Assembly: GCA_900545955.1 (NCBI GenBank)
Contig: URAU01000031.1
Location: 1 to 6,694 of the forward strand
Origin: an uncultured Porphyromonadaceae bacterium
Lineage (GTDB): Bacteria; Bacteroidota; Bacteroidia; Bacteroidales; Muribaculaceae
Direction of reading: 5' to 3'
DNA: 6,694 nt
Of this stretch, positions 6,300 to 6,694 are shown piece after piece (position 1 is the first letter of the stretch; each line of letters opens with the position of its first letter). The position numbers and the translations under genes are program-made. The notes below the pieces were generated by a model. The model was not told where the DNA came from. It saw only the letters and a program-made list of their open reading frames with translations, and made no database searches.

Positions 6300-6694
6300 A
6301 CTGAAAACACGACGCCCCCGCCGCAATCACATTCGATCCATATATGATTGCAGCAGGGGCGGGGCGGTTGGTCCAACCGGGCGCAGCGATGCCTTCATCG
6401 CATACCCATCTGCGCCGAGCCAAGGCTCGGCCACCAAGGACAAAAGTCTATTCCGGGCCGGAACGCGAGCTGAAGCTCGCTTACAGAACCACCTTCTTGC
6501 GGATTTCGGGCTTCCGCCCTCAGCACAGTATTGATGGGGAAACTACGAGAACTTAGAGCGGCCGAACTCGGCCGCAAAAATCAATACCGGAGAGGACGCA
6601 AACCGCAAAGGAAACTCCACGGTGGGGCGGATTCCGGATGGGTTGCGCCATTGACCGATAGGGACCTGGCAACAGCCCGCGGTCGGTCAATAGG
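6300..6694 (-). ncRNA. Unidentified large structured RNA, 5' end outside window
   Basis: No credible protein is encoded here, but inverted repeats cover almost the whole stretch. A long arm is built of nested stems: 6611-6603 with 6502-6492 (9 bp, 2-base bulge), 6598-6592 with 6521-6515 (7 bp), and 6589-6580 with 6535-6526 (10 bp). The last of these encloses hairpin 6575-6558 (7 bp). Further hairpins lie at 6691-6650, 6480-6465, 6431-6414, 6416-6380 and 6379-6365, and then the terminator-like stem. In the long arm and the terminator stem, five pairs are G.U on the minus strand but A.C on the plus strand, against one opposite case (6659/6682). Minus-strand tetraloops include GGAA and CUUG. I infer one RNA of at least about 390 nt. 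I could not match it to RNase P RNA, tmRNA, SRP RNA or a tRNA. It might be a known family I do not recognise, or part of a mobile element's RNA (for example an omega RNA). Confidence 0.5.
6313..6361 (-). terminator. 20-bp stem terminator-like hairpin, minus strand
   Basis: The arms 6361-6342 and 6332-6313 pair over 20 bp around a nine-base loop (6341-6333). On the minus strand 17 pairs are Watson-Crick and 3 are G.U (6355/6319, 6352/6322, 6344/6330). On the plus strand the same three would be A.C mismatches, which shows that the structure is kept as minus-strand RNA. It is followed by UCGUGUUUUCAG, a short and imperfect U-tract. It would end a minus-strand transcript entering from the right, about 95 bp before the GH3 ATG. 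An attenuator or 3' stabilising hairpin is the alternative. Confidence 0.6.

Noticed and set aside
6292..6556. Short plus-strand frames (6292-6534, 6344-6556) and a minus frame (6395-6577) as small proteins
   Set aside because: They run straight through perfect hairpins, are rich in Arg/Ala/Ser/Gly with no domain, and the inverted-repeat pattern explains the sequence better as RNA.
6650..6691. CRISPR or insertion-sequence terminal repeat
   Set aside because: The repeats are single inverted pairs of different sequence and not regularly spaced direct repeats, and no transposase or target-site duplication is visible. The 10-bp pair here is better read as an RNA hairpin.
6365..6694. RNase P RNA, tmRNA or SRP RNA
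   Set aside because: I looked on both strands for the GAGGAAAGUCC core of RNase P RNA, the tRNA-like ends and tag frame of tmRNA, and the GGAAGGAAGCAGC-type SRP loop; none is present. The missing 5' part means a covariance search should still confirm this.

Overview
The window looks like a stretch of a moderately GC-rich Bacteroidales chromosome. Muribaculaceae or a relative is my best guess, not a demonstrated assignment. The hints are a DUF4919-type secreted protein, a bacterial GH3-family synthetase, start codons without clear Shine-Dalgarno sequences, and one match to the Bacteroidetes -7 promoter element. All six protein genes lie on the minus strand, so they read from high to low coordinates. 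The large plus-strand reading frames are shadows produced by the base composition.

Order of transcription, from right to left: (1) 6694 down to about 6300 has no credible gene but is packed with nested inverted repeats. The compensating pairs favour a large structured RNA read from the minus strand and closed by a 20-bp terminator-like hairpin. Its 5' end lies beyond the window. (2) 6211-6300 is a C-rich leader/promoter gap with a G-quadruplex motif on the coding strand. (3) A GH3-family acyl-adenylating synthetase (4684-6210). (4) A secreted PhoA-type alkaline phosphatase with all its metal and nucleophile residues (3236-4636). (5) A secreted DUF4919 protein (2552-3208). (6) A short kinase-fold protein with a C-terminal membrane anchor and a broken HRD motif, whose start overlaps the stop of gene 5 by four bases (1806-2555). 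(7) A GNAT-like acetyltransferase of unknown substrate (578-1708). (8) Ribonuclease HII, rnhB, cut by the left edge (1-566).

Gaps of 47, 27, -4, 97 and 11 bp suggest one transcription unit, or two with a possible restart in the 97-bp gap before the GNAT-like gene. Two genes encode envelope or secreted proteins and the gene after them a membrane-anchored pseudokinase, so that trio may form an envelope-facing module. rnhB looks like a housekeeping passenger. The points most worth a second look are the unidentified structured RNA, the tail-anchored pseudokinase coupled to DUF4919, and the G-quadruplex motif just upstream of the GH3 start.
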